DNA from: Astyanax mexicanus
Taxonomy: Eukaryota > Chordata > Actinopteri > Characiformes > Acestrorhamphidae
DNA: 64,000 nt
Direction: 5' to 3'
Assembly: GCF_023375975.1 (NCBI RefSeq)
Contig: NC_064424.1
Location: forward strand, 17,572,001-17,636,000
In this document: piece after piece, positions 24,655-36,293 of the stretch
Numbering within the stretch: position 1 is the stretch's first letter
How the letters are laid out: every line of letters begins with the position of its first letter
Notes under the pieces: generated by a model
Seen by the model: the letters and a program-made list of their open reading frames with translations, nothing else
Databases searched by the model: none
Told to the model about the DNA's origin: nothing
Translations under genes and position numbers: made by a program

Positions 24655-25385
24655 TTGGTCAAACACTCTAATATTTAGTCGGACCCCCTTTTAGCTTTGA
24701 TTGTGTCAAACATTCGCTGTGGCATTGTTTCAACAAGCTTCTGCAATGTCACAATGATGATTTATGTCAATCCACTGTTGCATTCATTTTTTTCACCAAG
24801 ATCTTATCATCATCATTGATGATGGTAGAGTCTGACTGCTGCGCAAAGCCTTCTCCAGCACATCCCAAAGATTCTCAATATGGTTAAGGTCTGGACTCTG
24901 TGGTAAACTCTCAATCCATGTGTGAAAATTATGATCTCATGCTTCCCGAAATGCTCTTTTACAATTCCTGCCCGATTAATCCTGCCATTGTGATCTTGGA
25001 ATATGCCCGTGCCATCAGGGAAGAAAAAATCCATTGATGGAATAACCTGGTCATTTAGTATAGTCAGGTAGTCAGCTGACCTCATTTTTTCAGCACATAT
25101 TGTTGCTGAACCTAGACCTGACCAACTGCAGCAAACCCAAATCATAACGTTGCCCCCACAGGCTTGTACAATAGGTACAAGGCATGATAGGTGCATCACT
25201 TCACTTGCCTCTCTTCTTGCCCTAATGAGCCCATCACTCTAGAACAGGGTAAATCTGGACTCATCAGACCTTCACATGACCTTCTGTCATTGCTCCAGAG
25301 TCCAATCTTTAGGCTCTCTAGCAAATCGATACCTTTTTTCTGGTTAGCTGGTCACTGTTTAGTGGTTTTCTTAAGGCTACATGTG
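24655..25385 (-). pseudogene. Tc1/mariner transposase relic
   Basis: The minus strand reads a degraded DDE transposase: GGNVMIWVCCSWSGLGSATI, then LNDQVIPSMDFFFPDGTGIF, QDHNGRINRAGIVKEHFGKH and LRIFGMCWRRLCAAVR, matching the usual GGSVMVWGCFSWSGLG...QDDNARIHRA pattern of Tc1 proteins with substitutions and frame breaks. The TIRs are not clean. A different Tc1 lineage from the CAGCTCTGG family. Confidence 0.88.
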
Positions 25386-26440
25386 ACATATTATGTAAAA
25401 CTCACTTTTTGTGGGTTTTTTTTGTCGTTCCACCTGGGTCTCGAATGTCCCTATAAATAAACTATAAAACAAAATCCATCCATTCTTTTTCTCTGAATCA
25501 GTTAAAAGTGTTTGGTGTCAGAAATCATGTGCTTCGATGAGTCGTTTGGATGACTTCCTTATTAGTTCATAGAAGGGTGATGTCCGCAGCATCCTGTCTG
25601 TTACAATGACGCTATTGTGTATTCAAGTGACTGTGAGATGAGACCGATGTGTCACAGAGGGGAACATACTGTAGTAAGTAGGTAGCAGCAGTGTAGATGT
25701 CAGAGACATTATTTTGTCCACATAATCTCTAAAATGTGACGGCATTACATTCTCAAATCACATCAGTGAACTTGATTTATTTCATGATATCCTTATGATT
25801 TTAGTAATTGTTGTAAAGTTCTAATTTTGTATGAAAGATATATATGACTAAATATACTTGATTAAACTCGACTCTTTTAAGTTCTTCACTCTACAGGTGA
25901 GAACACTGATGACAGGGTGGGGCTAAGGCGCAGACATAACAACAACAAAAAGCTATATGCCAAAAAAAACAAACAAAAAGTCTAGGGAGGACACGGAACA
26001 GACAAACTAGTAAACAGCACAGGGACAGGACGGACAAAGTATCTTAGGAACACCCACATTTTTCAGTTTACAGGTGAGAACACTGATGACAGGGTGGGGC
26101 TAGGGCAGAGTCAAGTCTAGACACAGTGTTTAAAAACTCCAGCAGCACTGTCGTGTCTGATCCACTTATACCAGTACCACACACCAGTACTATGTCAGTG
26201 TCACTGCTGAGAATGATCCAACACCCAAATATTTCCTGTGCTTTTGTGGTCCTAAGGGGTTCGATTAAGAGCAGGCTGAAATGAGGATAATACAGTCTAC
26301 ATTTCTGGAAATATCTAGAATGTGTGGGTTATTTTATGGTGATGTAAAGTCCTTACTTTTAACATGCAAACTTTAAACATACAAATATTATGACTCTCTT
26401 TACAGTGGAATCAAGAAAATACTAAATAATAAAAAGAAAA
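25386..26440. other. intergenic with small direct duplication and a dispersed repeat
   Basis: A 33-bp identical direct repeat starting acaggtgagaacactgatga sits at 25893-25925 and 26070-26102. 26115-26240 matches (inverted) the dispersed repeat in the grk6 intron at 46490-46600 (gtgtttaaaaactccagcag). No coding evidence. Confidence 0.65.
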
Positions 26441-27150
26441 TATCAAACTGTTACATATGTAAAGTTAATTTGAGTGCTTACATGCTCCATCCTTTAATCA
26501 AAGCAGTGAGGCAATTTGCTGTAGATCGTTGGAACGGAGGTATGCTGAGAGCATAGTAGCTGCCTGTTGCTCTCAGATCTGCTCGTACTCCGGTGGCGGT
26601 GGCATGATTACTACATGGTCGTGGGCTTGATTGCAGCTCCTGGCTTGATTTGATTAATCATGAGTCACTAAAAAAGAAAGTGCCTAACAATAGCAGGCCC
26701 AGGGTCATGGAAACAATAACACAAATACAGAGATTGTTCCAGATGATGGGCTGCATCTGCTACAAGTTCTGAAAGCCTAATGACCAGCTTATTGACAGAG
26801 GAATCACAAAGCTAATTGCTTCATTTCCCTCAGAGCAATCTTTAGGTTCACTTTGGTTCAGTTTGTCTGGACACAGCTTCAACAGGAATGCTTCAATCCA
26901 CATTGAATATCATGGCAGAGTTCATTTTAGGCAGCTCTGGGCACAATCCTCTGAAGCTGAAAATCAAGCCTTGCTTGTTGTTGGCACTGTTGATAGATAT
27001 ATGAGATGAGGAGGGGTGGCCATTATTTCCCAATGGATTCCTAGAACACAGTCTCTTCACGTATAATCGCAGAATACTTCAATTTCACAAGCCCATTTTA
27101 TTTGTGCTCAGTGTCTGATTTTTTTGGTCCCTACCTTTCCTCCCTCTCTC
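26440..27150. other. unique block, candidate regulatory DNA
   Basis: Mixed composition, no repeats, with motif-dense stretches such as ttgattaatcatgagtcact (homeodomain-like and AP-1-like words). Candidate enhancer only. Confidence 0.3.
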
Positions 27151-27151
27151 A

Positions 27152-27153
<2 letters not shown>

Positions 27154-27211
<58 letters not shown>
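27154..27211. repeat. (TC)n microsatellite
   Basis: About 28 TC units with a single interruption near the right end. Confidence 0.97.
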
Positions 27212-27212
<1 letters not shown>

Positions 27213-27822
27213 CCACACAAACACTCGCTGGTTTTATAAGAGGTGGTTCAGAGCCATCAACCTTGAGTTACTGTCAGAACACGTCTTTTATGTTTGAAGT
27301 GGAGAATACAGAACATTTTGTTCCTCCCTTTTGTTTGAATTCCCACCTTATCAATCAAATGCAAATCAGGCAAATGCAAAACGTAATTATCCTCAGAGGC
27401 TTTCCTAGCAATATGCTAGTGATAGCCCGTAGGGCTTCTATTACACATACACTGTTAAAAATAAAAAGTCAGATTTAGTTAATCTTATGCAGAGGTTTTA
27501 TTTATTTATAAATCGTATTTACTCACTATCAGTTCCAGTCCTCAGGCTTTAAGAATTACTACCACACTAAAAAGCTGTATTTTGTGCATGTTTGTGTGAC
27601 CATGAATGACTGAGGTTTCATTGAGTTTCAATCTAATTTACTTCGGATGATCAAGCAGTTATCATTTTTAACAAAAAACACCAGTTTTCTCGTGCACAGT
27701 TTAACAAAATATCACACTCCCCCAAATTCATTCATGTCTTCATTTTTTTGTGAAAAGAAATGTCAATATTTTAGTGGCTTTTTTAGTGGCTTCTGAGTGG
27801 CACAACAGTCTAACTGCCTAAA
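27212..27822. other. intergenic, nothing recognised
   Basis: AT-rich, no repeats or coding features found. Confidence 0.5.
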
Positions 27823-27960
27823 CATCAAGGTGCAGTTTCATAGGCAGGGATTAAGCCTATTCATACACTATGTTTTCATTTCAAAGAAAATCTCCATTCA
27901 AAATGCTATGTAGTCCAGGACTAGGCTTAATCCCTGGCTGGGAAAAGGTTTTCTCAAGAG
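27823..27960. mobile_element. palindromic MITE
   Basis: ggcagggattaagccta (left) and taggcttaatccctggc (right) are inverted and flanked by cat/aa-rich sequence; the middle has a second weak inverted pair. No TSD resolved. Confidence 0.65.
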
Positions 27961-28239
27961 ACTGTGACCCTGTTTATACCTGATCATTTAATGCACCAAG
28001 TCACATGAAAAAAAAACTACACATGCACTTCAAGAGGTGGTCTGAGACACGTCTGAGACACATTTACGTTATAGCAGTGTAAACACATCATTCTCCCCAA
28101 GATGTACGTATAGACCTCCTCCCAGTACAACCAAAAAACAAGTAATAATTGCTGTGAAATTATGTTATTGTATATTTCGTCCACTAGAGCAGTTGAATGA
28201 TTCCACTGCTAACTTGATAGAAGCTAACAGAATGCACTA

Positions 28240-28975
28240 GTACTAATGTAAAGCTACATTTCGCATCACTCTCCCATACAGCTTCTCCTTGTGCAAAGTG
28301 CGCTGTATTGTTGACCAATGCACAGTGACACCATCTGCAGCAAGATGACGCTGCAGCTCTTTGGAGGTGGTCTGTGGATTGTCCTTGACTGTTCTCCCCA
28401 TTCTTCTTCTCTGCCTTTCTGATATTTTTCTTGGTCTGACACATTTCCTTACTATGTTCCTCACAGTGGAAACTGACAGGTTAAATCTCTGAGACAACTT
28501 TTCGTATCCTTCCCCCGAAAAACTATGTTGAACAATCTTTGTTTTTAGATCATTTGAGAGTTGTTTTGATGAGCCCATGATGCCACTCTTCAGAGGAGAT
28601 TCAAATAGGAGAACAACTTGCAATTGGCCACCTTAAATACCTTTTCTCATGATTGGATACACCTGGCTATGAAGTTCAAAGCTCAATGAGGTTATCAAAC
28701 CAATTTTGTGCTTCAGTAAGTCAGTAAAAAGTAGTTAGGAGTATTCAAATCAATAAAATGATAAGGGTGCCCATACTTTTGCACCGTTTAAATTTTGGTT
28801 TAATGCATATTGAACATTTTCTGTTAGTACAAAAACTTAATTTCAATCCTGAAATATTACTGTGTCCATCAGTTATTAGATATATCACACTGAAATGGCT
28901 GTTGCAAACACCCAAATATTTAGAACTAAAAATGATTAAGATTAATAGGGGTGCCCAAACTTTTTCATATGACTG
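28240..28975 (-). pseudogene. Tc1-like element relic with N-terminal transposase half
   Basis: The minus strand encodes MGSSKQLSNDLKTKIVQHSF, then GEGYEKLSQRFNLSVSTVRN, RPRKISERQRRRMGRTVKDN, TTSKELQRHLAADGVTVHWS and TIQRTLHKEKLYGR: the two helix-turn-helix subdomains of a Tc1 transposase, nearly intact. The catalytic half is absent after about 28240. The right end is a TIR (ctttttcatatgactg, then TA). Confidence 0.93.
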
Positions 28976-29679
28976 TACTTATTATTTTCAACTCATTTAG
29001 CTCATATAATGCTTTAAGCAGTGCTGTGCATAAGTACTTTAAGAGAGGATTCTTAAGTATGTTCACTACTTCTGAAGTAGACTCTTTTATAAACACTTGA
29101 ACCTCAGGCATACTGTTGGGTTCTTAACTACAAAAGTCTTAATATTCAGTAAAATACTATAAATGATGCGACGACGGCCGTAAAATCAACATGTTGGTAT
29201 GCAAGTGATGAACCGTAGCACTGACTCACGTACAAACCCTTTGGTTTTAAGAGGTTAGGTTACAGTATTTCGTCTGTGTGACGTTTGTCTGTACTCTTTC
29301 CACCTCTGATGAACGTATGAGGTATTTCCAGCATTGTTCCCTCAAGAATAGTCGACTGTGACCCAGTCTCAGCGAAGATTATGACTCAAGCAAATGTGAC
29401 ACAGTGATCCAAGACAAGGCAAAAGGCCACACTCTCTGCCTGTGACTGGCTGGCTGCCACTGGCCTAGAGCAGCATCCCCCACCACAGACACACAGACAC
29501 ACACACAAACCATCAATAGCTGTACCAAACTTTCCCTATTCATAGTGAATTAGAGCTATCATTCATACAATACAGAAAAATAAGCTTAATCATTTTTTGC
29601 TGATTTCAATTTTACTATGCTATTATTTTTTAACATAATTTCAGTAGCAAAAAATGGTTTTAAAATGACAATAATCGCT
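28976..29679. other. intergenic, nothing recognised
   Basis: No gene or repeat called; a short CA-rich stretch lies at 29486-29508. Confidence 0.5.
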
Positions 29680-30050
29680 AGTTCGAATCTTGTTCATGTA
29701 GCTTGTAGCCATCAGCTACCGGAGCCCTGAGAGAGCACAACTGGCCTTGCTGTCCCTGGGTGGGTAGATGGCACTGTCTTTCCACATCACACCATAGGGT
29801 GATGTCCGTAGCAAAAAAAGAGTCTGTGAGCTGATGTATCAGAACCGAGTCGCTCAATTTTCCTCCAAACGCACTGTGATGCTACTCGGCAATGATGCAT
29901 CAGCAGCAGTTAGAAAAGAGGGGGGGCTGACTTTACATGTGTCAGAGAAGGCATGTGCTAGTCCTTACTCTGTTTGGGCATCAATAGTCATAGGAGGAGT
30001 CCTAATGAGTGGGTTGGGTAATTGGCCGTGTAAATTGGTGAGAAAATGTG
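29680..30050 (+). mobile_element. SINE copy lacking most of its tRNA head
   Basis: Starts at the B-box-like agttcgaatct and continues with the same body as the 22390-22745 SINE in opposite orientation: gccatcagctaccggagccc, tctgtgagctgatgtatcag, gtgatgctactcggcaatga. Ends in an A-rich tail near 30050. Confidence 0.82.
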
Positions 30051-30138
30051 AAAAAAACCCCCAAAACAAAACAATAATATTGTTTAGCATTGTAGTCAGC
30101 ATAACAGTTCTGATCCAGATCCATTACACAACTGCAAA

Positions 30139-30441
30139 TACCAATACACATTCTGATACATGGTATCATTTTTGTGTCTGTTAGCATCGAAGCTAACCCC
30201 TTATTTTAGGCGTCATATAGCAGGTTTAGTATAACCATATTTTTGTTCATTAATAGTTGAACTGTGTGTCTTTGAAGTAATAAAACATACCAATCCTGCT
30301 CAAATTTTTTATAAACATTTCCTAACCTTTAAAAAACACTCCTTTTTTTATGTTCATTTCTGCTTCTGCAGCGCCCTCTTCAGTTGTGCTATAGGTGTGG
30401 ATGATGTGTCCGTGTACCAATACACATTCTGATACATGGTA
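30139..30441. repeat. 27-bp perfect direct repeats bracketing ~250 bp
   Basis: A 27-bp word starting taccaatacacattctgata occurs identically at 30139-30165 and 30415-30441. The bracketed sequence includes gttagcatcgaagctaaccc and gttgtgctataggtgtggat, which recur at 32930-33000. Confidence 0.9.
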
Positions 30442-30659
30442 CATCCACATCAAAATTCACTGGCTTTACCCACATTACACCCAGCTCTCTTTTTTGGTGT
30501 TTCCACAATAAAATATCTCCAAACAAATGGCATTTTATCCAAAACAATTGCTAATATTTTTGGTACTCAGAGGGTGGAGCTGCTGTGGTAAACTATGGAA
30601 CTGGAATCTGTGTCTGTGATGTGTCTTCTGTTATGTTATGGCAGATTTATGCTTTATAG

Positions 30660-30790
30660 CGCAAACTAATTATGTCAATATCTGCGCAAATAATAATACT
30701 ATATCACAATATTTCATGGTATTTTATGATAACAATATACATGGTAATAAGAATATACTATTACAACAAAATAAGTGTTAATGATTAAAA
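30660..30790. mobile_element. MITE fragment related to 61706-61845
   Basis: Shares atatcacaatatttcatggt and gataacaatata with the grk6-intron copy. Ends not resolved. Confidence 0.5.
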
Positions 30791-30799
30791 CTGTATAAC

Positions 30800-31740
30800 A
30801 GTTACAAACATTCATCAGAAACAAAACTTTTAAAATTCATAAGTAATGTTATCTGAATACAGTTATCAGGAATAAAGACAGAAATTACATCATTTGTGTG
30901 ATGTGATGTAATGTTGTGTCAGTATCTAGCTATTTAACAGCCCCAGCTAAGATTTTTCAAGGTTCCCTGCTCCATAAACCCAAGTGCAATTGCACCCACT
31001 GCTCCCCCATAGTTACACTAGTGGTGTGGATGTAGCAGGAATGATTATGCTACGCATCCGCTCTCAATGACGGCTCCCATGCCAGAAAATTAGCACATTA
31101 CACAAGTTCCACGACCTTGTAACGCAGATACAATCGGTGCCCCAGCGTCACACACTCGAGACAGTAAGAGCTTTTGTCTGCTGGCGAGTAAATGCCAAAC
31201 TCATATCCCCCCCAGAGGACTCTGTGAGGGTGCGATAAATACAAGAACTTTGTATCACTCTTGAGTTGTTGGTAAGTGCAGAATGCGTCACGGGCTCACT
31301 GTGCTCTGTTCTCCACCATCCCTGAATCGCTCTATTTTCAGAGAAGCGAATGTTTGGACATGCCAGCTCAACCTTGTCTACATTTCAACAAAAACGTTCC
31401 CTGTGACTCAAGAGACTGAAGCCTGTAATTGAGCTGCCGTTATTCGAAATCTGTTCATCACAGCTGGCACATAATTCAGCTGTTAAAATCACATTGCTCA
31501 TCAGTCACTTCCTTAGTGGCTCTGCTGTATGTATTAATAACCTGTCAGCTCCATATCCTGACGCGATTGAGGACAAAAGTAGTAATTTAGCTCTTCTGTT
31601 ATCTGAATGGAATGACATTCTGCATGCATGTTTCCCTCGATGCCACCTGCATGATGCCAGAAATAAAAGACATAAGAGACCACCGCTACAGACCAGTGAG
31701 GGAAAACATGACTAGTGACTACAGCCATCTGGGGAATACA
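30800..31740. other. unique intergenic block
   Basis: 31020-31560 has balanced composition and no repeats; candidate non-coding regulatory DNA. No reading frame with gene character. Confidence 0.3.
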
Positions 31741-32820
31741 GCTGACTAAAAGCACTAGTGAATACAGAACTGAATAGTGTAAGATCTAGGAACTTCAGCA
31801 CTAATGTAAGTACTAGTGACTAGATCACTGAATAGTGTAAGCAAGAGTGAACAGTGTAAGCAAGAGTGACTTCAGAACTGTATAGTGTAAGGACTAGGGA
31901 CTTTAGCACTGACACATGTAAGAACTAGTAACTAGAGTACAGACTGACTAGTATAAGAATTTGTGACTGTAGTTGACTAGTGTAGCACTAGTGACTAGAG
32001 CACTGACTACTAGAAGAATTAGTGACTGTACCTGACTAGTGTAGCACTAGTGACTAGAACAGTGAGTAGTGTAAGAACTAGTGACTACAGCACTGACTAC
32101 TGTAAGAACTAATGACTAGAGCACTGACTAGTGTAAGAACTAGTGACTACATCACTGACTATTGTAAGCACAATGGACTAAAGCACTGACTAGTGTAAGC
32201 ACTAGTAACTACAGAACTGAATAGTGTAAGAACTAGGAACTTTAGCACAGACTAGTGTAAGCACTAGTAACTACAGAACTGAATAGTGTGAGAACTAGGA
32301 ACTTCAGCGCTGATTAATGTAGGAACTAGTGACTAGAGCACTGACTAGTGTAGGAACAAGTGACTACAGCACTGACTAGTGTAAGTACTAGAGACTAGAG
32401 TACTGACTAGTGTAAGCACTAGTAACTACAGAACTGAATAGTGTGAGAACTAGGAACTTCAGCGCTGATTAATGTAGGAACTAGTGACTAGAGCACTGAC
32501 TAGTGTAGGAACTAGTGACTACAGCACTGACTAGTATAAGCACTAGTGACTACAGAAATTAATAGCGTAAGAACAAGGGGCTTCAGCACTGACTAGTGTA
32601 AGCACTATTGACTTCAGAACTGAATAGTGTAAGAACTAGGCACTTTAGCACTAATGTAAGAACTAGTGACTAGATCACAGACTAGTGTAAGAATTAGTGA
32701 CTACAGCCGACTAGTGTAATCAAAGAGGACTACAGCAATAAGTAGTGTAGCACTAGTTACTACGGCTGACTAGTGAACACACTAGTCACTTAAGCTGACC
32801 AGTAAAAACCATAGTAACTG
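31740..32820. repeat. ACTAGT-rich minisatellite, ~31-bp unit
   Basis: More than 30 imperfect units of the type CTAGTGTAAGAACTAGTGAC then TACAGCACTGA, with variants tagagcactga, ttcagcactga and taagcactag. Length changes between units are common. 32190-32290 and 32400-32480 contain near-identical multi-unit blocks (taactacagaactgaatagt, gtgagaactaggaacttcag), a sign of recent local amplification. Confidence 0.95.
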
Positions 32821-32889
32821 CAAATATGAGCACATAATCCAGCTCAGAAAAAAAGAAAGCTTTGCCCCTAACAGTTTTAGCAGGTTGTT

Positions 32890-33010
32890 AGCATTGTGAC
32901 TTAACTGCTTCAGATCTGACTGCTGTGTCTGTTAGCATCGAGGCTAACCCCTTATAACTCCTCTCAGGTTCAGTTGTGCTATAGGTGTGGATGATGTGTC
33001 TGCGTACTTT
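32890..33010. repeat. second copy of the 30170-30415 repeat
   Basis: gtgtctgttagcatcgaggc, taacccctta and tcagttgtgctataggtgtg reappear in the same order, with most of the middle lost. The minisatellite sits just upstream. Confidence 0.75.
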
Positions 33011-33099
33011 GCGTACTCACAATATACAGCTTATCCGTAAATGTACTAGTGATTACAGGTTAATAGTACCACTGGTACTACTAGTAAAGTTTTACTATA

Positions 33100-33780
33100 A
33101 CTTTTAAAAACAGGTCAAAATTCACTCTCCAATTAGATTTACACTCTCTAGAGCAGTTGCAGACTACTACACTAGACTTCATTCTATCCGCAATCAAATG
33201 CAGTCCTTGTTCACCATTTTCCTCTCTGAACAGAGATCATTAGCATGAATCCAATCAAGATGTTAATAGCTTCAGAGAGAAGCGAGCAAGGGGAGAGATT
33301 TCTACTGTCACCTTGTGCTAAACTAAATGCAAGCGGCAGCTCCAGCATCCTTGGTGAGCTAAATAGTTTTCTCTTTTACTGGCATCTCTCAGTCCCTCAG
33401 CAAACAATGCTCCTTCTCTCAGGGCCACCGCGAGCTCTCGAGACAGACGCAGTGTACGGCAGGCGCTCTCTCGCTCCCCTCTCTTCATGTTAAAAAACCC
33501 AAGAAGAGTCTATTTGTGGCATTATTTATTTCTTTTTAAGCCCTCTTAAAGAGCGTTGCCGGGCAACAGAGGGGAGGACTGGAGTGGAGAGCGAGGTGTG
33601 AGAGAGCGAGACAGAAGGGACGGTCTGAGGCTGACGGACGCAGCCTCTCTGGCGTCAGGAAGGGCGAGGGAAAACGCAAGTCATAACTCGGACGGATGAA
33701 GGTGGAAGGAGGCTGAAACGGCCTCTCAGGATCGTGAGCATCATCAACTCCTAACTTGTGTGGCGTAATTATTACTATGC
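33100..33780. promoter_or_regulatory. GC-richer block with a perfect RFX-type X-box
   Basis: GTTGCCGGGCAAC at 33555-33567 is a perfect inverted-repeat RFX site with a 1-nt spacer. The surroundings (33390-33740) are CpG-bearing and purine-rich, unlike the flanks. No gene with this as promoter is recognised; an 82-codon open frame (33245-33493) has no family resemblance. Confidence 0.35.
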
Positions 33781-34033
33781 ATAGTAAAAATGAGCAGTTT
33801 GGTGGCCAAGAAAATTAACCTCAAAGGTCACTGTCGGACTCAAAGGGTGGGCAGGAGGGTCAATTGCCCCCCTTGTGCCTCATTGGATGAAAAAGTGTTG
33901 CTAAAGAATGTGGAAAAAAAAGTGCCCAGAATAATGGTAAAAAAGAGACAAAGTGCCCTATTGGCTGTCCTTCTTCTGGGAAAAAAGGGAATCTAGTGCA
34001 TCTATGGTGCCCCGTTTTGCAATAAGTTATATA

Positions 34034-34037
<4 letters not shown>
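33781..34037. other. unassigned intergenic
   Basis: A-rich segments and a short open frame (33790-33996) without gene character. Confidence 0.4.

Positions 34038-34123
<86 letters not shown>
34038..34123. repeat. (TA)n microsatellite, about 43 units
   Basis: Uninterrupted TA over about 86 bp. Confidence 0.98.
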
Positions 34124-34126
<3 letters not shown>

Positions 34127-34456
34127 GATATGTTATGATACTATCAGCAAAGCAATACAGTATATTGTAATTTTCTTTTAGAAAACTTCAAGAAAATTGG
34201 CCTAAGTAAAATAATAAAATATATATACTTTTTACCCAATCAAAAATCAGCTCTGAAATCACTGTACAACACTGCTATCATTCATTTTCTTAAACTTGCA
34301 TCTCTTTCATTCAATTATGTTTTGAGTTTTAGACAAACCCCCTCTAGAATTTACAGGCCAGAATGAAAGCAAAGCAAGGCATCCAAACCAAAGAATCCTT
34401 TGCACAGGGCTGAAAATTGCAGCCAATTTTTGGATCAATTTGAAGTATGTAGCTGA

Positions 34457-34557
34457 TGTACCCTTCATATCCCTTGATTATGCACAATTCTTAAAAATAG
34501 AGGGCTTTCCCCCCTATTTTTGAGAATTGTGCATAATCAAGGAATATGAAGGGTACA
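34457..34557. repeat. near-perfect hairpin, 44-bp arms and 13-nt loop
   Basis: The left arm 34457-34500 starts tgtacccttcatatcccttg and the right arm 34514-34557 ends ggaatatgaagggtaca. Arms pair at 42 of 44 positions. The loop is agggctttccccc. It could be a very young palindromic MITE or a miRNA-like hairpin; no TSD is evident and no transcript evidence is available. Confidence 0.9.
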
Positions 34558-36293
34558 AACAGTATCATGAAAATTTTGTAAAAAAAAAAAAAAAAAAGGT
34601 GGAAAGCAAGACATGTGGATTTCATGCCACAGTTTCACCACATGACATTTTGCACATAACTTCACCACAAAGCCTCCTTAAACTGTTTCATACACTGGAT
34701 TGAAATAAATCTTTTGACATTGCAGAAGCTTATAAAAACAATGCTACACTGAATGCGTGAAGCAATCAAAGCTAAAGGCAGTCTAAAGAACTTTTTTTTG
34801 GCCAGGCAGTGTATTAATTTAATCAAAATCTGAATGATCATGTAAAGGCTTTGCATGTAGAGTTTTTTTTTATTTTTTATCAGGCCTTTTTTAAAAAAAT
34901 GTATCAACATACCAGTCAGTCTGACTCACCCCTGAAGGCACTGAGTCACACTGCTCTTCTCACTGTTTCTATCAACCAACCTACAGCTCCAAGCCCCCCA
35001 AGATACCATATATGTGTAGAGCAAACGCTGAAGCACAGAAAGTGCATCAGAACAGAAGAGCACATTTTTTTTTTAAAGGAAATGATCTGGAAAGATCCAG
35101 TCCCTGCCTTGATGAGTGTCAGTCCAGATGGAATGTTTACAATGTGCTGAATGTCTAAATATGGCCATAAAAGGAGTGAAAAGGGGTCTCTTCACAATTT
35201 AAGAAATATTTGGCAGGAGCTCTGCTTGCAAATTCGTAAAAAAAAAAAAAAAAAAAAATCCTCCCCCAAAAAGAGTCAGCTGGACTGGATCACTGAACTA
35301 AGCAAACAAAAATGTATTAAAAATACTTACAAAAATCAAACGAACAAATAGCCAGTAAAAAGAAGCTTGTTTGTGTGCAGAAGTGGTCACACACACACAC
35401 ACACACACACTATACAGTACAGTCTTCACAGGCATGTATGGCGTGCAGGTCAGAAAACTGCCGGAGATTTGAGGGGAGGGTGTGCTGACATCAGAAGCAC
35501 ACTTACTCAGCATGATCACCTTCGTCATCATCGTCATAAACACTATTTTCATCTTTTTTGTGCTCAGTGAACAGGGTTTCATTGGGCGTTTCCCATTTCG
35601 AAACATAACGACCATTAAATTGCTCGCTTTTTTTATTTTCAGCTGAGCAAACAATGCATGGGAAAGGTTGATTGTGGTACTTGACAACTGTGTAGAAAAA
35701 GGAGAGAGACTGGAAATGCATCATCATCTGAATACTGATGGTCATTAAGGCCAATACAGTTCAATGTATTACAGGATACAAAGAGAGTTACGCATTATAG
35801 AGAAACGCCTCTTTTAAATGTGAACGTTCATAACAAAACTTATATAAAGCAATGTTTAAAAAAAAATAGGACCCTAAAAAAACCTTTGGACATTTAAACT
35901 AAAGTATTGCAAGATTGAGCTTATATAATTAGTCGAATCACTTCTATTCCCTTGTGAAAAGGAAGTATAATTAAAAGTATGTTCAGATTAGGTAAAGAAT
36001 ACTAAAAGTGCATTTTAAATGTTATATACTTGAAAATACACATTAAATATAATTTCTCTGTATAAACAAAATGTATTTTTAAGCAATGTGCTTTAAATCA
36101 TCCATTGTGATGATAGAAAAAATATATGGCATTAATACTGATTAAACTGCACTTTTCCCAGTAGCATTATGTTGTACACAATATGTGCATCAATACGCAC
36201 ATTATTACATTTACAATATACTTCAAGTGTATTAAAAGGCTGTTTAAAAATACATACTTATATCTACCTAAGTTCGCAAAAGTTGTACAAAAA
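34558..36293. other. intergenic, low-complexity patches
   Basis: A-runs at 34580-34598 and 35239-35258, (CA)n at 35389-35410. 35430-35750 has balanced composition. No coding support. Confidence 0.5.

Noticed and set aside
31740..32820. CRISPR-like array
   Set aside because: Units are contiguous without unique spacers, in a vertebrate genome; it is a minisatellite.
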